Below are positions 20,301 through 31,982 of a stretch of DNA of 64,000 bases, piece after piece. The notes below the pieces were generated by a model. It saw only the letters and a list, made by a program, of their open reading frames with translations, did no database searches and was not told where the DNA came from. A program made the translations under genes and the position numbers. The stretch covers positions 472,070 to 536,069 of the forward strand of contig NW_004190425.2 of NCBI RefSeq assembly GCF_000224145.3, written 5' to 3'. Within the stretch, counting starts at the first letter, position 1. Every line of letters starts with the position of its first letter. Origin of the DNA: Ciona intestinalis (Eukaryota; Chordata; Ascidiacea; Phlebobranchia; Cionidae).

Positions 20301-23300
20301 GCAGAGGAATATCCTTAACTTCTCCACAAACTTAGTACATATATAATTCTTACTTAACAACAGTTAATTTAATTTAGAAACCTGGTGTAATAAAACACTA
20401 TGTATATGCCCATTTATTCTGTCATTTTGGTGGTAATTCCTATTTCTATATTTAAAAGGATGTTCTTGAAAATGCAGTTAAAAAGATAAATAAAACATAA
20501 ATTATTTGTTATTAGAATAAAATATTGCTTTTATTTGAATGATTTTTAACAGTGCTGCTGGTTTGCATGCCAAAACAATCAAAGGTTATGTAAAGGGTGT
20601 TGGCTATCATCCTGATCATAAGTTTGGTGGTCCTGATGAAACACTTTATGGGAGTTGGAATGGAGTCTTGATTGATGGACAGTGGAGATTGATTGACACA
20701 CACTGGGGCTCTAGACATATAATAGGTATATTAAGAAAAAAAACTTTTTAGGGGGGATGATTTTTTACAACCAATATTGGGGCAAATGTAAATGTAACTT
20801 ACTTTATCCTTGTGTGGCGGGAAAACGACAGTTGTTATAACACGGGTGTTGATACACCTCGTGCCAGCTTACAAGTCACCAATTAAAGTATGTAATTTTG
20901 TGTATTAGTGACCACTGGGTTGGTAAACCGATTAGGGACCACTGGCTTGGAGCAATTGCCCACTGGGTTGAAGCAATAAGTGTCTTGCCCAAGCACACAT
21001 ACGCCCATGATGGTAGCAGCAGAAACACCTATGCGAATTACATTTATAATATTAAAACATCACGTTTTTGTCCTTATAAACAAGTGTAAAACAGAATTTA
21101 ATATTTGTTTTAACATTTTTCATGTTTTATGCACAGAGGATGATGATTTAGAAATCAAGGATTGGAATACAAAGTACAGATATGAGGAACATTATTTTCT
21201 CACTGATCCTGATCAACTAATCAGCACTCACTTTCCTGATGATGTTGAATGGCAATTGCTGCGAAAACCAGTAACTCTTCAACAGTTTAATGTGTGTATA
21301 TCCTATTCTCATTTTATGGGATAACTTTGAGGTGTTTTATGTGAAGACTTAACCATTTTGCTTCAATGTGTTTTTGTGTTCAGATTTTGCTAGATTTTAC
21401 TGTCAAAATATTTTACATGTTTTTTGTGCAGAATTTTAGAGCAGGTTATTTTACTACTCAGGATTCTGTAAGACACTGGCCAATTTTCTACAAACTACAA
21501 ATGAAGTTAAAGTCACATGACTCAGGTGTGGTCCTCACTGATGAATATGGGTTTGTTCGAATTTTAATTGAACCTTCCAAGTTTGCTCGAACTGATGCAA
21601 AATTTAAAGCAATACTTAAAACAAGAGATAGGAAAAAGGAAATTGATAGAGTTCCTTTGAACCAGTACATTCTACAATACAGCGAGAGTCAATATGAGGT
21701 AAGTTAAAATCTATATTTGCAAATTTGCAATAAAAAAACATGGGGCTTGAAAACAATACAATTAAATTATTAGATTGTTTATAACATAAATTTTGTTTGC
21801 TAAAAGATGAACCAGGTAATTATAACAGAACTGGCCTATTACATATAAAATTTCTTGCTTGGGGGTATGTAGGTGATGGATTTCGTGTTACTGTATACTT
21901 GATAATTTGGTTAAATCCTACTGTTTGGAGCAATTAGTGCAGTGCATGACCATTGAAAACCATCAGTTTACATGTATGTGACTCAAATCTTGTGTTCAAT
22001 CACAATTCATGGAGTAAAACAGCATATTTTAACTGGTAAAGCATACTGATATTAAAATTACTACAGGTCGCACCAAGTTTTATGCTTTTACTTAGATAAT
22101 TATTTTTATTTGGTATTTACAACTTTTTATTTATTTGTGTTGAAGGTGTTTGAAATCTACATTCCGACACCTGGGAAGTACCAGATAAGGATCCAGGCTC
22201 TCTCCAAGAAATTTTCGGAAAATTCTTTTACCTGCATGTCAGAATACCAAATTAACTGTTCTGACAAAAAAATGTCTAATGATCAAAGTTTGTCCGCTGT
22301 CCCACCATTTCCAAATTCGAGTTCATACTATGGACCAGGAAAAGAAGTCTCACAACTCAACATGACAGCAGTCTCTCATAAAGGACCTGTTGTTCAATGC
22401 GATGAAAATGGAGAAGCAAAAGCGGTTCTGCAGCTTCCTAAAGGAAAAGTTTGCTTAAAATTCACTCAAAGTTTGTTCAGTGTATTTAACGATAAGGATG
22501 GTATGAAAAGTTTTTCAGTCCACACAATTTTTGAACGAAACAAAAGAAATGTTGTTGTTTTTCGAGTTCGCGCACCAACTTATGGCAACTACTGTTTAAT
22601 GTTGTACCAGAAAACCATTTCAGATGCTGAAGACAACAAACCTTTAAACCATTTCTGCTCTTATTTGGTTGTCTCTCAAAAACAAAAGAAAGGGGAAAAC
22701 GCTCTTCCATTTCCAGATATTGGAGCAGACCAACTAGGAAAATGTTTGCCCAACTATGACACTGTTGGTCTCAGTATTTTATCACACAGTCCCAAAAATG
22801 ATGATTTGATTCAAGAAGCATGTATTGATGCAGACAGCACTGGTCAATGTTTCATCTCTTTTTCACACCAAGAGCCACTCTCTTTTTCCAGTGACCTTCT
22901 TTCAGCAGCTTCTTTGCCCAATATGAAAAATAATGTTTTAATTGAGACTACTGGTCAAGAAACAGTGTTCAGAATAAAGATACCAGCGAGCAATCCGAAG
23001 CTTGCACCGGTCGTGCTTATGGTTTATGCTGCCAGATCTAATGGAAGTATTCCTGGGGTTTACAAAATGCTGATCAACTGTAGCAAAGTTACCAGAGCTG
23101 ATGAATCTTCATTAACCCCTAAAAATCGTACATGGGGGATTAATTTACAAGGGTTCAAAATGGGTCTTCATTTTAGGGGTTTTCAACATGCAGAGCCTGA
23201 GATCTGTTCACATTTTAAGTTTGAAAGGTGGATGACAAGTCTTCCAGTTTGTTCTTACAAAGGGGGAAATGATGTAAAAGTATGCATAGGCCTTTCCCAA

Positions 23301-23555
23301 CCAATGGTTCTACAAATAGACCTTATACCACTAGGTAATGAAGCTAAAAATTCCCCATGTGATAAACTTACATCAGTGCAGCAATCCGACAGCACTTCAG
23401 CAACTTTTGTTCTTCGAGTTCCTTATAAAGGTTGGTTTTCTGTGAATATATTTGGGAGAAAAAAGAGTGATGACACTGGTTCTCTGCCTTGTTTGGGTCA
23501 ACTGCTCATTACAGCTTCTCAGCCAAGCAGGTGCACAACTCCCTTCCCTGTATAA
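14328..23555 (+). CDS. Kyphoscoliosis-peptidase/hillarin-like transglutaminase-fold protein
   Basis: Seventeen coding exons keep phase throughout and give about 1,040 residues: 14328-14396, 15025-15157, 15374-15429, 15930-16032, 16700-16755, 16920-16952, 17471-17521, 18186-18242, 18468-18538, 18803-18923, 18990-19075, 19614-19746, 20087-20235, 20553-20725, 21137-21291, 21432-21698 and 22146-23555. The start MGGSSSSV fits an N-myristoylation signal. Residues 24-278 are a low-complexity, acidic linker spread over tiny exons. Residues 279-482 match the KY/hillarin/LTD-1 core (GLHAKTIKGYVKG, then GSWNGVLIDGQWRLIDTHWG). The catalytic Cys is not at the expected place near residue 363, and the His is Ser407; Asp421 remains. 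Pseudo-enzyme forms with NSWNAV are known in this family. The 470-residue last exon holds three or four beta-sandwich-like repeats. The family acts as cytoskeletal or muscle scaffolds. A poly(A) signal lies near 23915. Confidence 0.85.
14447..14642 (+). mobile_element. 0.2-kb MITE, reference copy
   Basis: A good full-length copy of the commonest repeat here. It starts tagtagggtgggggaagatg, then ggacacctttaacacataat; the middle has acaattaacaacggtctgtg; it ends aaaaggtgtcccatcttccc. The ends are inverted repeats of about 30 bases flanked by TA. It has no coding capacity. It resembles a MITE family reported from Ciona (Cimi-1, from memory). Plus means this reading; minus means the reverse. Confidence 0.85.
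14803..14990 (-). mobile_element. 0.2-kb MITE copy
   Basis: Ends tagtagggtaagggaatata and ggtgttctaccctatactat; first intron of the KY-like gene. Confidence 0.7.
15526..15660 (-). mobile_element. 0.2-kb MITE fragment
   Basis: Left end gtggggtaaaatggagcatg and ggtagtaaaaacaaagaatg; the rest is lost. Confidence 0.55.
15685..15925 (+). mobile_element. SINE copy without head
   Basis: Has gcaagacacttattaccgcc, ccaacccaattgtcccttat and the tail ggttacattcttatattc. It ends at the acceptor of the 15930 exon. Confidence 0.7.
16149..16597. mobile_element. hAT-type MITE with perfect ends, nested in a SINE
   Basis: The 449-base element has perfect 21-base terminal inverted repeats beginning tagggatgcacattacaga. 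It is flanked by the exact 8-base duplication gaaacaag (16141-16148 and 16598-16605). The interior is non-coding and rich in gattcgaatc palindromes. The flanks rejoin as SINE sequence, so it inserted into an older SINE within an intron of the KY-like gene. Confidence 0.9.
17060..17300 (+). mobile_element. SINE copy
   Basis: Has gggcaagacacttattgtca, cccagtggtcccttatgggt and caggtgtatgaaacagaaca. Confidence 0.7.
18045..18135 (+). mobile_element. SINE tail fragment
   Basis: Tail only: tggtaacttatgagcgggta, gtgtatgaaacagga, tataacgactgtc. Confidence 0.55.
19208..19325 (+). CDS. Alternative terminal exon encoding a membrane anchor
   Basis: This exon has a clean acceptor (gtaacag) and accepts the same phase 2 as the normal next exon at 19614. 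Joined to 18990-19075 it reads RYQLWSLKTMC, a hydrophobic run of about 20 residues (ILSCMFLAITLFFFLF), then KPPSDQLRIPKS and a stop. The resulting isoform would be about 317 residues: myristoylated N-terminus, acidic linker, basic stretch and a C-terminal membrane helix, without the transglutaminase-like core. It could instead belong to an older, separate tail-anchored gene fused to the KY-like exons. No transcript data can be seen here, so use of this exon is inference. Confidence 0.6.
19385..19595 (+). mobile_element. SINE copy before the 19614 exon
   Basis: Tail tggtaactcgtaagctggca, cgaggtgtatta and gttagttacattcattcatt, ending a few bases before the acceptor of the exon that leads into the transglutaminase-like core. 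Confidence 0.7.
20795..21030 (-). mobile_element. SINE copy, reversed
   Basis: Reads tgtaacttactttatccttg, then ataacacgggtgttgataca, then gtgtcttgcccaagcacaca. The part around ggaccactggcttgg is locally repeated three times. Confidence 0.75.
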
Positions 23556-24425
23556 ACTCTTAGAAATGATTTGTTGTGTCTTTAGCAGCAAGTCCATTGA
23601 CCATGTTTACAGTAAAAAAAAAACAGTAAGTGAATGTTTGGATTATTTTTACCTGACAGCCACCAATGAAAATCCATCCTGGGCAGATTTTTTGCAAATG
23701 TATCCTGTCAAGAATATTTGTACATTTGACTCGCATACAAACTAGTTAGAGTCTGGGAAGAGATTTTATTTTGTTGTGCACAGGAAATATAATTCAATGA
23801 AAGTCGTCTATGTGCTTGTGTAACATATGATTGCCATAAATTTTGTGTTGTGATTTTTACTTTACTAAAAAAATTATACCAACACCAATAATAATCACTG
23901 TGTTATTTCATTTAAATAAAATAATAATAATCACAAATATGATTGTTTTACATACGCTTTAATGTGAACTTATTTATAAAAAAATATTTTAATTCGTTAT
24001 ATTTGTAAATACAGGCAATTTGAAGAGTTTTAAATAAAAAAATAACAGCAACTGTATATTTTTGATTGTGTAAGAAATATGTTGCAAGGAAACAGTTCAA
24101 ACGAAAACTTTTACAACAATTACAAACATCTGACGTTTTCACGACGTTTTAAGTTTTCATTGACATTTCTATGTTGGTCTTTATCTTTTGTCGAAAATCT
24201 GGTATTCCCCCAAGTATTGAGAAATGTTTGCAAATAAAAACAAAGCGAGGTTTCTGGTTAAAATACTAAATATAGTAATATACGTGTGTTTACTTGAGCA
24301 CTGACTGTAACGAATGTGTATATGTTTAACTATCCATTGTAAAATCATTTTCGGACATTTAAAGAGTGTAAACAACTAAGTTAAAACGTTCTTTTAGAAA
24401 ATAGGAACATGTAAAAAGATATATC
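23556..24425. other. Intergenic: 3' UTR of KY-like gene and GPATCH3 upstream region
   Basis: AATAAA at 23915-23920 is the likely KY-like poly(A) signal. The sequence between there and the GPATCH3 acceptor near 24396 is AT-rich with no recognised repeat or exon. Confidence 0.55.
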
Positions 24426-27400
24426 ATGGAAAGTAGCTCTACGCCAGTGTTTGTCATTGTTCGAAACATACCGCTAAGTTATCGTTCCGCAGACTTAAGA
24501 CGATTCTTCTCAGACGCTGTCGAAAATGAAAGTTTTTCTTGTTTTCACTTCAAACATAGACCTGAACATCGCCCACAAAAGCAACAAAAGAAAGGTAGCA
24601 TACTGTAGTATAATTATAATTATCATCACTTATAAATTATGGATGAGTTTTTGTCAGACACAGTGGTTCAGGCGCTTGCATTGTAACCAAAGAGTAGGCT
24701 ACCGATTGGATGCTCGACATCGATGCTGATAAGTGTTTTTATCCTCGGGCAAGACACTTAACGGACATTGCTCCATCTCGGTGCTAGTGAAGAGTCTCTT
24801 CCCCCACCTTATTTGCTAACCACTAACTACTAACCCCCCTAACCATCAACCCCTAAATCCCTAACCTAGGGGCCAGTCCGACATAATTTTTTTAAATGTT
24901 AAGCTTGTTTTGGCAGTTTGAAACAAATGTTGCCAGTGAAAAATACTCCCCTGCGTTATCTGATCTGTAATTTCAACTACTTACCCCTATAACCACTAAG
25001 CCTCAACTAATAACCCCTAACTACCAACCTTTAGCACTTGGTACCAGCTTATTATGTATGTACCATAAGATTCTTCACCAGTGCCAAACTAAGTATTAAC
25101 AAATTCTTTAGATGTGAATACAGTTTCGATGAAGGAAACTTCAACATTCGTTTGCATTGCTTCACTAAGAACTTGTGCCCAGCGTCATAACTTTGTAACA
25201 AAATATAACAAGAAATATTGGGATGACAAAGAAGGGAATATGCTCACAGAAAAATGTATAATCAACTTGATATCAAAGAAGAACATTTCAAACTTAACTC
25301 AGTAAGTTAATCACCAATATCAATACTATCACTATAAAACTTTATTCTATATATATATATGTCCGTTTATAGCATGTTCTTTTAACATAACAAACTATCT
25401 GGATGATCTGTTATCACTGTTTATTCTCTTACGGCTTTTGGATGACCGTAGTAGTATTTTTGGTATGCATATATTTTATTCCCCAATTTTGTTTCTATTA
25501 GAAGTTTAACTTGATACTAATGAAACAAAAATTGCTCGTTTGTCTGCTAGGTGTAGCAACCACACTTATTTTCTTCCAATTAAATGTAAATATGTTTTTA
25601 ACTGTAAGCGTGTTTTAACAACTGTTGTTTTGTCGCTATATCCTGTCTTTTCTTTAAAATATTTCTAAATCTTCGAAACCGTAATTGAAGAGACAAATAA
25701 ATTTATTATTATTAAAACAGATGATCAAGGGATTAATGTATCTAACATAAGCACCAACCCTGAAATTTTATACACTATATTGATCAGTAAACATATTTAT
25801 TGTATATGAATGCTCATTGTGCCTCCCCCGTATTTTTAAAAGTCCGACGCCTATGGTATTCTACATAATACTGTGGGGGAAGATGGGACACCTTTAGCAT
25901 GTAATATCCAAATATCCTGACTGTATTTTAAACAATTAACAACGTTTTATTGGAGTCGCGAGTACAGGGTTTTATAATTCTTTGAATGTTTTTTGTTCAC
26001 TACCAAATGGAACGAGAAAATAGAATGAAAAGGTGTCCCATCTTTTCCCACCCTACTATTATTATGTTCTTGCAGATATTTAACCAGCAGTGAAAAAAGG
26101 CGGCTTGGTATCACTGATACAAAAGATCTAAGTGTTGACGATTTATTCAAGTTGTCTGAGTTACAACCCCCTAGTAATGTAATGCCTCATGGAAATGTAG
26201 GAACGCCAGTCAAAGTTTTTCTAAACTTAGTCAGGGATTGTAAACTTCCACCAAAGTAAGTAATGGTCACTTACATATTAGCTTTAAGTCGTGTTGTTTA
26301 ATTTTTTAAAATATAATTTAATAAATTGTTTCATAAATTCGTGTATGCATAAATGTATGGTGCGAAAATGCCAACATCTGGAAACTGATTATCACAACGC
26401 AAAAGTACCTAATGGTATAATTTTTGATTACTTTTTACTTCATGATCCAGCAAGGCTACTATTTAAGTGACAATAAACTAATTTTTGTAGGTAAACTTGA
26501 TATTATAATATAAATGAAAAATTATTTGAAATTCTGGATTTGAAATAAACTATTCTAAGTTATCCTAGAGTACCTAATTATTCTGTAATCTGCTTCCCCC
26601 AGTATATGCCTATATGTTGTATTCATTTCTCAATGTTAATTTTTGTTATAGATATATAATATATAACATTCTATTTCGTATAAATACGAAGTATCCTACC
26701 ATTCGTTAGAAAAATCAACCATGCAAGTTGGAGAACCATTCCCCCCCAATGAATAAATATACCCCTTTAACAACCTATAATTTTGCAAGATAACCAGAAA
26801 TTTTATTTACAAAATCACCATTTTTAATGTAATAAAACACATTATTTATATATTATAATTTTTTCAATCAAGCATCATAAAGAAATTGAAACTTGAGTTC
26901 CCTTCTACAGCAAGCAATAAACTTTATGGAAATGTTGGTTATAAATATCAATCATCTTTATCATGTGAGAAACCTACAAACACTGAAAATAATGAGACAG
27001 AAAGAGGTATTTGATAATTTCATGTTTCATTTATTGGTAGTAGCCAAACAATTTTATTTTTTGGGGAAAATACTTGATAACCAGAGGATAACAGGTTCAA
27101 AGCTCAATGCTTCCTTGTTGCGCCATTGTAGGTGTGTCCTTGGACAAGACATTTATTGAATATTGCTGAAACCCAGTGGTAATTTGCTTATCCAAATTGT
27201 CAGTCATACAAATAAAGGAAAACTATAAAAAAATCGCCCACAAAATTCCATCCTAAAAAAACTTTTTTGCATGCATAAGGTGCATGAGCCATGCCCACCA
27301 CATACTGTCTGTAATAGGACACCTGTATAATTGTATATTACTATTCTGTTATTAAGTTTTTATCTAGATTTATATTCGTTTTTTCAGTTCTTTGTCACTT

Positions 27401-30400
27401 CAGTAATTAGAAAAGATATTAACATTCGCCCTAGACTTTGATACTATCAACTGTGCATGGACTCAATAATTTTTTTTTTGACGTGATATTACTTACAAAT
27501 GTGTAATGTGACACTTTTTCTCATAAAAAATCTTAGCATTGTCGCCTGGTCAAGTTTATTTTTACCTAACATTTAACATAATATTAATGTCATTAGATGA
27601 TGATGCAGATTCAGATGATGGGGAAGAGTGGGAGAGACACGAGGCTTTCCATGATGATGTTACTTCACAGGAAAGATGCAAAGAGCGTTTATTTGAAGAA
27701 GATATTGAATTGAAATGGGAGAAGGGTGGGAGTGGTCTTGTGTTTTATACAGGTGTGTATGTGCTGTTATATATTTTAAAATACATACCCCGCTTTTATT
27801 CCTGCTGCCCGCGCCGAGTAATTAACGCTTTTGTTGTGTCGTGTTGTACGCACAGTCACCAGTTAGTTTAGTTGGTACTGCAGTATAGTTAGGTTGTATA
27901 GCGTTTACTTTAGGTTTATTATGATGTATTATATCGTTATTATATGTTTGTAGATATCCATCGTTTTAGTTTGTTAAACCCAAATATAATAAGTTACTTT
28001 ATCACAGACATATCTTGATAATGTTCCCATATGGGTTGTTCAAATTGTATATCGAAGAAAAAACTATCGAAGAAACTTGTAACAGGAATAAGGTGTAACA
28101 GTATTTATGTATACCACACATTGACATGTTATAATTAAATGAAAAATTTTCATTTCGGGGCTGTGGGAAAGAGGTTACCGTGTTTGCCTCTAACCTAGCT
28201 TCTATCATTGTGGGCGTATGTGTCCTTAGGCAAGACACTTGACGGCAATTACTCTTACTCAGGGGTCACTAATGGGTTGTTGAATCTGTCAGCCATACAT
28301 AAAAAAGAATGAAACATAAAGTAACATGCGTGGTAACTCATAGGACACACTAGGTGTATGAAACAGAAAAAACTGTTATAATGACTATCGTTTTCCAGCC
28401 GCACAAGAATAAAGCAAGTTATAAAAGAATCAAACACAAAGTTACATTCGTGGTAACTCCTAAGCAGACTGCGGTGTATGAAACAGAACACCCGTATTAT
28501 AACGACTGTTGTTTTCCCATCACACGAGGATAAAGCAAGTTACATTCATTTATATAACGACTGTCGCTTTCCGGCCGCAAGGATCAAGCAAAATACATAT
28601 ATTCATTCATTCCTATACATCACGTACACAGATGCTCAGTATTGGAAAGAGGATGAAGGAGATTTTGATGAGGAGACGGCTGATGATTGGGATGTTGATG
28701 TGAGTGAATATTATCATGGAGATGGAGATCGGGATGCAAAGCAGATCCAACTTATGAGGAAAGAGAAGAGGTTAGTTGGTGGATGGTTGATAACTTGTGG
28801 AATTGTATTTGTTTCTTATGGGTCATTATTGGTGGGGTCTAATCTTGCTAGCTAATTTTAGTTAGTCAATATCTGCTGTGTGTATGTCTCCTTTTAACGG
28901 CAATTGCTTCAACCCAGTGGTTTCTAATAGCTTGTCTAAATTGTCAGCCATAGACTAAAATAATAAAAAAATGCCCCAAAAATAATCGCCCAACACTCTA
29001 ACCGTTCTTNNNNNNNNNNNNNNNNNNNNNNNNNNNNNNNNNNNNNNNNNNNNNNNNNNAATAAACTTTATGGAAATGTTGGTTATAAATATCAATCATC
29101 TTTATCATGTGAGAAACCTACAAACACTGAAAATAATGAGACAGAAAGAGGTATTTGATAATTTCATGTTTCATTTATTGGTAGTAGCCAAACAATTTTA
29201 TTTTTTGGGGAAAATACTTGATAACCAGAGGATAACAGGTTCAAAGCTCAATGCTTCCTTGTTGCGCCATTGTAGGTGTGTCCTTGGACAAGACATTTAT
29301 TGAATATTGCTGAAACCCAGTGGTAATTTGCTTATCCAAATTGTCAGTCATACAAATAAAGGAAAACTATAAAAAAATCGCCCACAAAATTCCATCCTAA
29401 AAAAACTTTTTTGCATGCATAAGGTGCATGAGCCATGCCCACCACATACTGTATGTAATAGGACACCTGTATAATTGTATATTACTATTCTGTTATTGAG
29501 TTTTTATCTAGATTTATATTCTTTTTTCAGTTCTTTGTCACTTCAGTAATTAGAAAAGATATTAACATTCGCCCTAGACTTTGATACTATCAACTGTGCA
29601 TGGACTCAATAATTTTTTTTTTTGACGTGATATTACTTACAAATGTGTAATGTGACACTTTTTCTCATAAAAAATCGAATGCATTGTCGCCTGGTCAAGT
29701 TTATTTTTACCTAACATTTAACATAATATTAATGTTCATTAGATGATGATGCAGATTCAGATGATGGGGAAGAGTGGGAGAGACACGAGGCTTTCCATGA
29801 TGATGTTACTTCACAGGAAAGATGCAAAGAGCGTTTATTTGAAGAAGATATTGAATTGAAATGGGAGAAGGGTGGAAGTGGTCTTGTGTTTTATACAGGT
29901 GTGTATGTGCTGTTATATATTTTAAAATGCATACCCAATGACATATCTTGATAATGTTCCCATATGGGTTGTTCAAATTGTATATCGAAGAAAAAACTAT
30001 CGAAGAAACTTGTAACAGGAATAAGGTGTAATAGTATTTATGTATACCACACATTGACATGTTATAATTAAATGAAAAATATTCATTTTGGGGCTGTGGG
30101 AAAGAGGTTACCGTGTTTGCCTCTAACCTAGCTTCTTTTATTGTGGGTGTATGTGTCCTTAGGCAAGACACTTGACGGCATTTACTCTTACTCAGGGGTC
30201 ACTAATGGATTGTTGAATCTGTCAGGCATATATAAAAAAGAATGAAACATAAATTAACATGTGTGGTAACTCATAAGGGGACACTAGGTGTATGAAACAG
30301 AAAAAACTTGTTATAATGAATATCATTTTCCAGTCGCACAAGGATAAAGCAAGTTATTGTAAAGATATGTTGTAATGATGTGTTCGTATGGTGCTTTACT

Positions 30401-31982
30401 GTTTTATATTTTCATGATCTTTATGTTTTGCGTGAACCGTTGTGTTTTTAAGAGTCGGTCGCATGGTTTTGTTAAGTGACATTCAGTTTCCCCTTGGTTG
30501 TGGTATCGCGTGCACTGGCAGATTGGCAATACAAGATATAAAACGTTACATTATAAAAGAATCGAACACAAAGTTACATTCATGGTAACTCAGACTGCGG
30601 TGTATCGAACACAAAGTTACATTCATGGTAACTAAGCAGACTGCGGTGTATGAAACAGAACAGCCGTATTATAACGACTGTTGTTTTCCCATCACACGAG
30701 GATAAAGCAAGTTACATTCATTTATATAACGACTGTCGCTTTCCGGCCGCAAGAATCAAACAAAATACATAATATTCATTCATTCATATACATCACGTAC
30801 ACAGATGCTCAGTATTGGAAAGAGGATGTAGGAGATTTTGATGAGGAGACGGCTGATGATTGGGATGTTGATGTGAGTGAATATTATCATGGAGATGGAG
30901 ATCGGGATGCAAAGCAGATCCAACTTATGAGGAAAGAGAAGAGGTTAGTTGGTGGATGGTTGATAACTTGTGGAATTGTATTTGTTTCTTATGGGTCATT
31001 ATTGGTGGGGTCTAATCTTGCTAGCTAATTTTAGTTAGTCACCACTTAACTACTGCAGTGCATATTTGACGACTGCAGTGTCATTGCACAGTGGTTAGTG
31101 ACTTGCTATTAGACAAGAAGTTACGGGTTCAAGACTCTCCAACCCATTATAGGTGTATGTCTCCTTTTAACGGCAATTGCTTCAACCCAGTGGTTTCTGA
31201 TAGCTTATCTAAATTGTCAGCCATGGACTAAAATAATAAAAAAATGCCCCAAAAATAATCCCCCAACACTCTAACCGTTCTTTTCTGCATCTGTTTGAAT
31301 AATTATTTAAAAAACGTGCAGGTTAAGAGAAGGCGCAGCATTGAAAAGCGGGTTAAAACTTTCCAAAACAAAAGTTAAAAAGATGGGCAAGTTCGAAGAA
31401 CACACGCGTGGATTCGGTCGTCATATAATGGAGGGGTTGGGATGGAACGATGATGTTGGGTTGGGTCGTGGGGGTAGACGAGACCCTGTTGAAGCAAATG
31501 GTCAAGTTTCAAGAGATGGCTTAGGGTTTAAAGAGCCGTATAGACCCGCACATAGATCTGGTGAACCCTTAGCTAGTTCCTCCCATTTTTTCCCGCAGTT
31601 TCGTAGCAATATTTCGAGGATTTCAAAAAACAGACGTTTTTCGGGTAGAAATCGAAAACAGGCAGTGCCTGGTACAGACGGTATTGTTATAACTACGATA
31701 TATGACGAACCACTAGATGTTGACCTTGAGCCGGGCCTTTTGCGCTCTGCTCATTCGGGCGCGATGAAAAGACGACGCTGCTTGAGCCCAACCATTGTCC
31801 CTGAACCAACACCAGCAACTACCTCGTCCAGTATTTCAAAACTTGTCAACCCACCCACCAGGTACACTGAAGAATTAAACGAACCACCTCAGGATATTAA
31901 AAGGACTAAACAAACACAATCACTCAGTTCACCGATGAACAACATTAATCTTATTAAATTTGTGAAGTCTTCCGACAGATAA
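24426..31982 (+). CDS. GPATCH3: G-patch domain-containing protein 3
   Basis: Seven exons (24426-24594, 25112-25301, 26076-26255, 26873-27006, 27597-27752, 28632-28770, 31322-31982) keep phase and give about 542 residues. The N-terminus (FVIVRNIPLSYRSADLRRFF) matches the RRM-like start of GPATCH3. The middle has the family signatures SELQPPSNVMPHGNVGTP, an acidic stretch DDDADSDDGEEWERHEA, and LKWEKGGSGLVFYTDAQYW. The last exon contains the G-patch (GFGRHIMEGLGW to GLGRGGRRDP, about residues 343-390) and TTIYDEPLDVDLEPGLLR near the C-terminus. In human cells GPATCH3 is reported to bind RNA-pathway proteins and to damp MAVS signalling; no such role is shown here. Exons 4-6 appear a second time at 29060-30943 behind an assembly gap; only one set belongs in the message. 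AATAAA lies at 32086. A strong acceptor (cgttcttttag) sits about 30 bases before the ATG. Confidence 0.93.
24655..24800 (+). mobile_element. SINE head fragment
   Basis: tRNA-like head gtggttcaggcgcttgcatt and gctaccgattggatgctcga, then cgggcaagacacttaacgga; tail replaced by a taacccctaa-rich stretch. Confidence 0.65.
25532..25710 (+). mobile_element. Retroposon of the gagacaaataaa family
   Basis: The best copy: ggtgtagcaaccacacttat, cgtgttttaacaactgttgt, tcgctatatcctgtctttt and gaagagacaaataaatttat with a ttattatt tail. GPATCH3 intron 2. Confidence 0.7.
25866..26062 (+). mobile_element. 0.2-kb MITE copy
   Basis: Full length, ends ctgtgggggaagatgggaca and ccatcttttcccaccctact; stops 13 bases before the GPATCH3 exon 3. 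Confidence 0.8.
26340..26600. mobile_element. Partial copy of the 449-base hAT MITE
   Basis: Resembles the right half of the 16149-16597 element (aaaagtacctaatggtataa, ccagcaaggct, attattctgtaatctgc). The left end is lost. Lies in GPATCH3 intron 3. Confidence 0.65.
27065..27330 (+). mobile_element. Diverged SINE in GPATCH3 intron 4
   Basis: Has gataaccagaggataacagg, gtgtccttggacaagacatt and cccagtggtaatttgcttat. The second haplotype copy lies at about 29215-29465. Confidence 0.6.
28140..28620 (+). mobile_element. SINE copy with repeated tail, GPATCH3 intron 5
   Basis: Head gctgtgggaaagaggttacc, middle ccttaggcaagacacttgac, and three successive tail segments each with gtgtatgaaacag or an ataacgactgt part. 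It reaches to the exon 6 acceptor; the second haplotype copy lies at about 30085-30800. Confidence 0.65.
29060..31282 (+). other. Second copy of GPATCH3 exons 4-6 region (probable second haplotype)
   Basis: This block repeats 26916-29009 at high identity, directly after a 50-base gap, with both copies ending at the same bases (ctaaccgttctt). It contains the end of exon 4 (to 29150), exon 5 (29743-29898) and exon 6 (30805-30943), all with intact splice sites. The coded protein differs by one residue in exon 6 (KEDEGDF versus KEDVGDF). Intronic differences include one insertion in each copy (27788 to about 28009 in the first, 30358-30550 in the second). Such divergence is normal between Ciona alleles, so an uncollapsed haplotype is likelier than a true tandem duplication. 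Using both sets would repeat the acidic and GSGLVFYT region. Confidence 0.8.
30358..30550. mobile_element. Short solo-LTR-like insertion, one haplotype only
   Basis: A 193-base insert begins TGTAA and ends TTACA and is flanked by the 4-base repeat ttat (30354-30357 and 30551-30554). The matching place in the first copy (near 28420) has a single ttat and no insert. TG...CA ends with a 4-base duplication fit a solo LTR or a miniature LTR element. It has no coding content. Presence in only one of two near-identical copies suggests a young insertion. Confidence 0.5.

Noticed and set aside
20898-21089. 63-codon open frame with repeated DHW phrases
   Set aside because: It is the translation of a reversed SINE with a local triplication.
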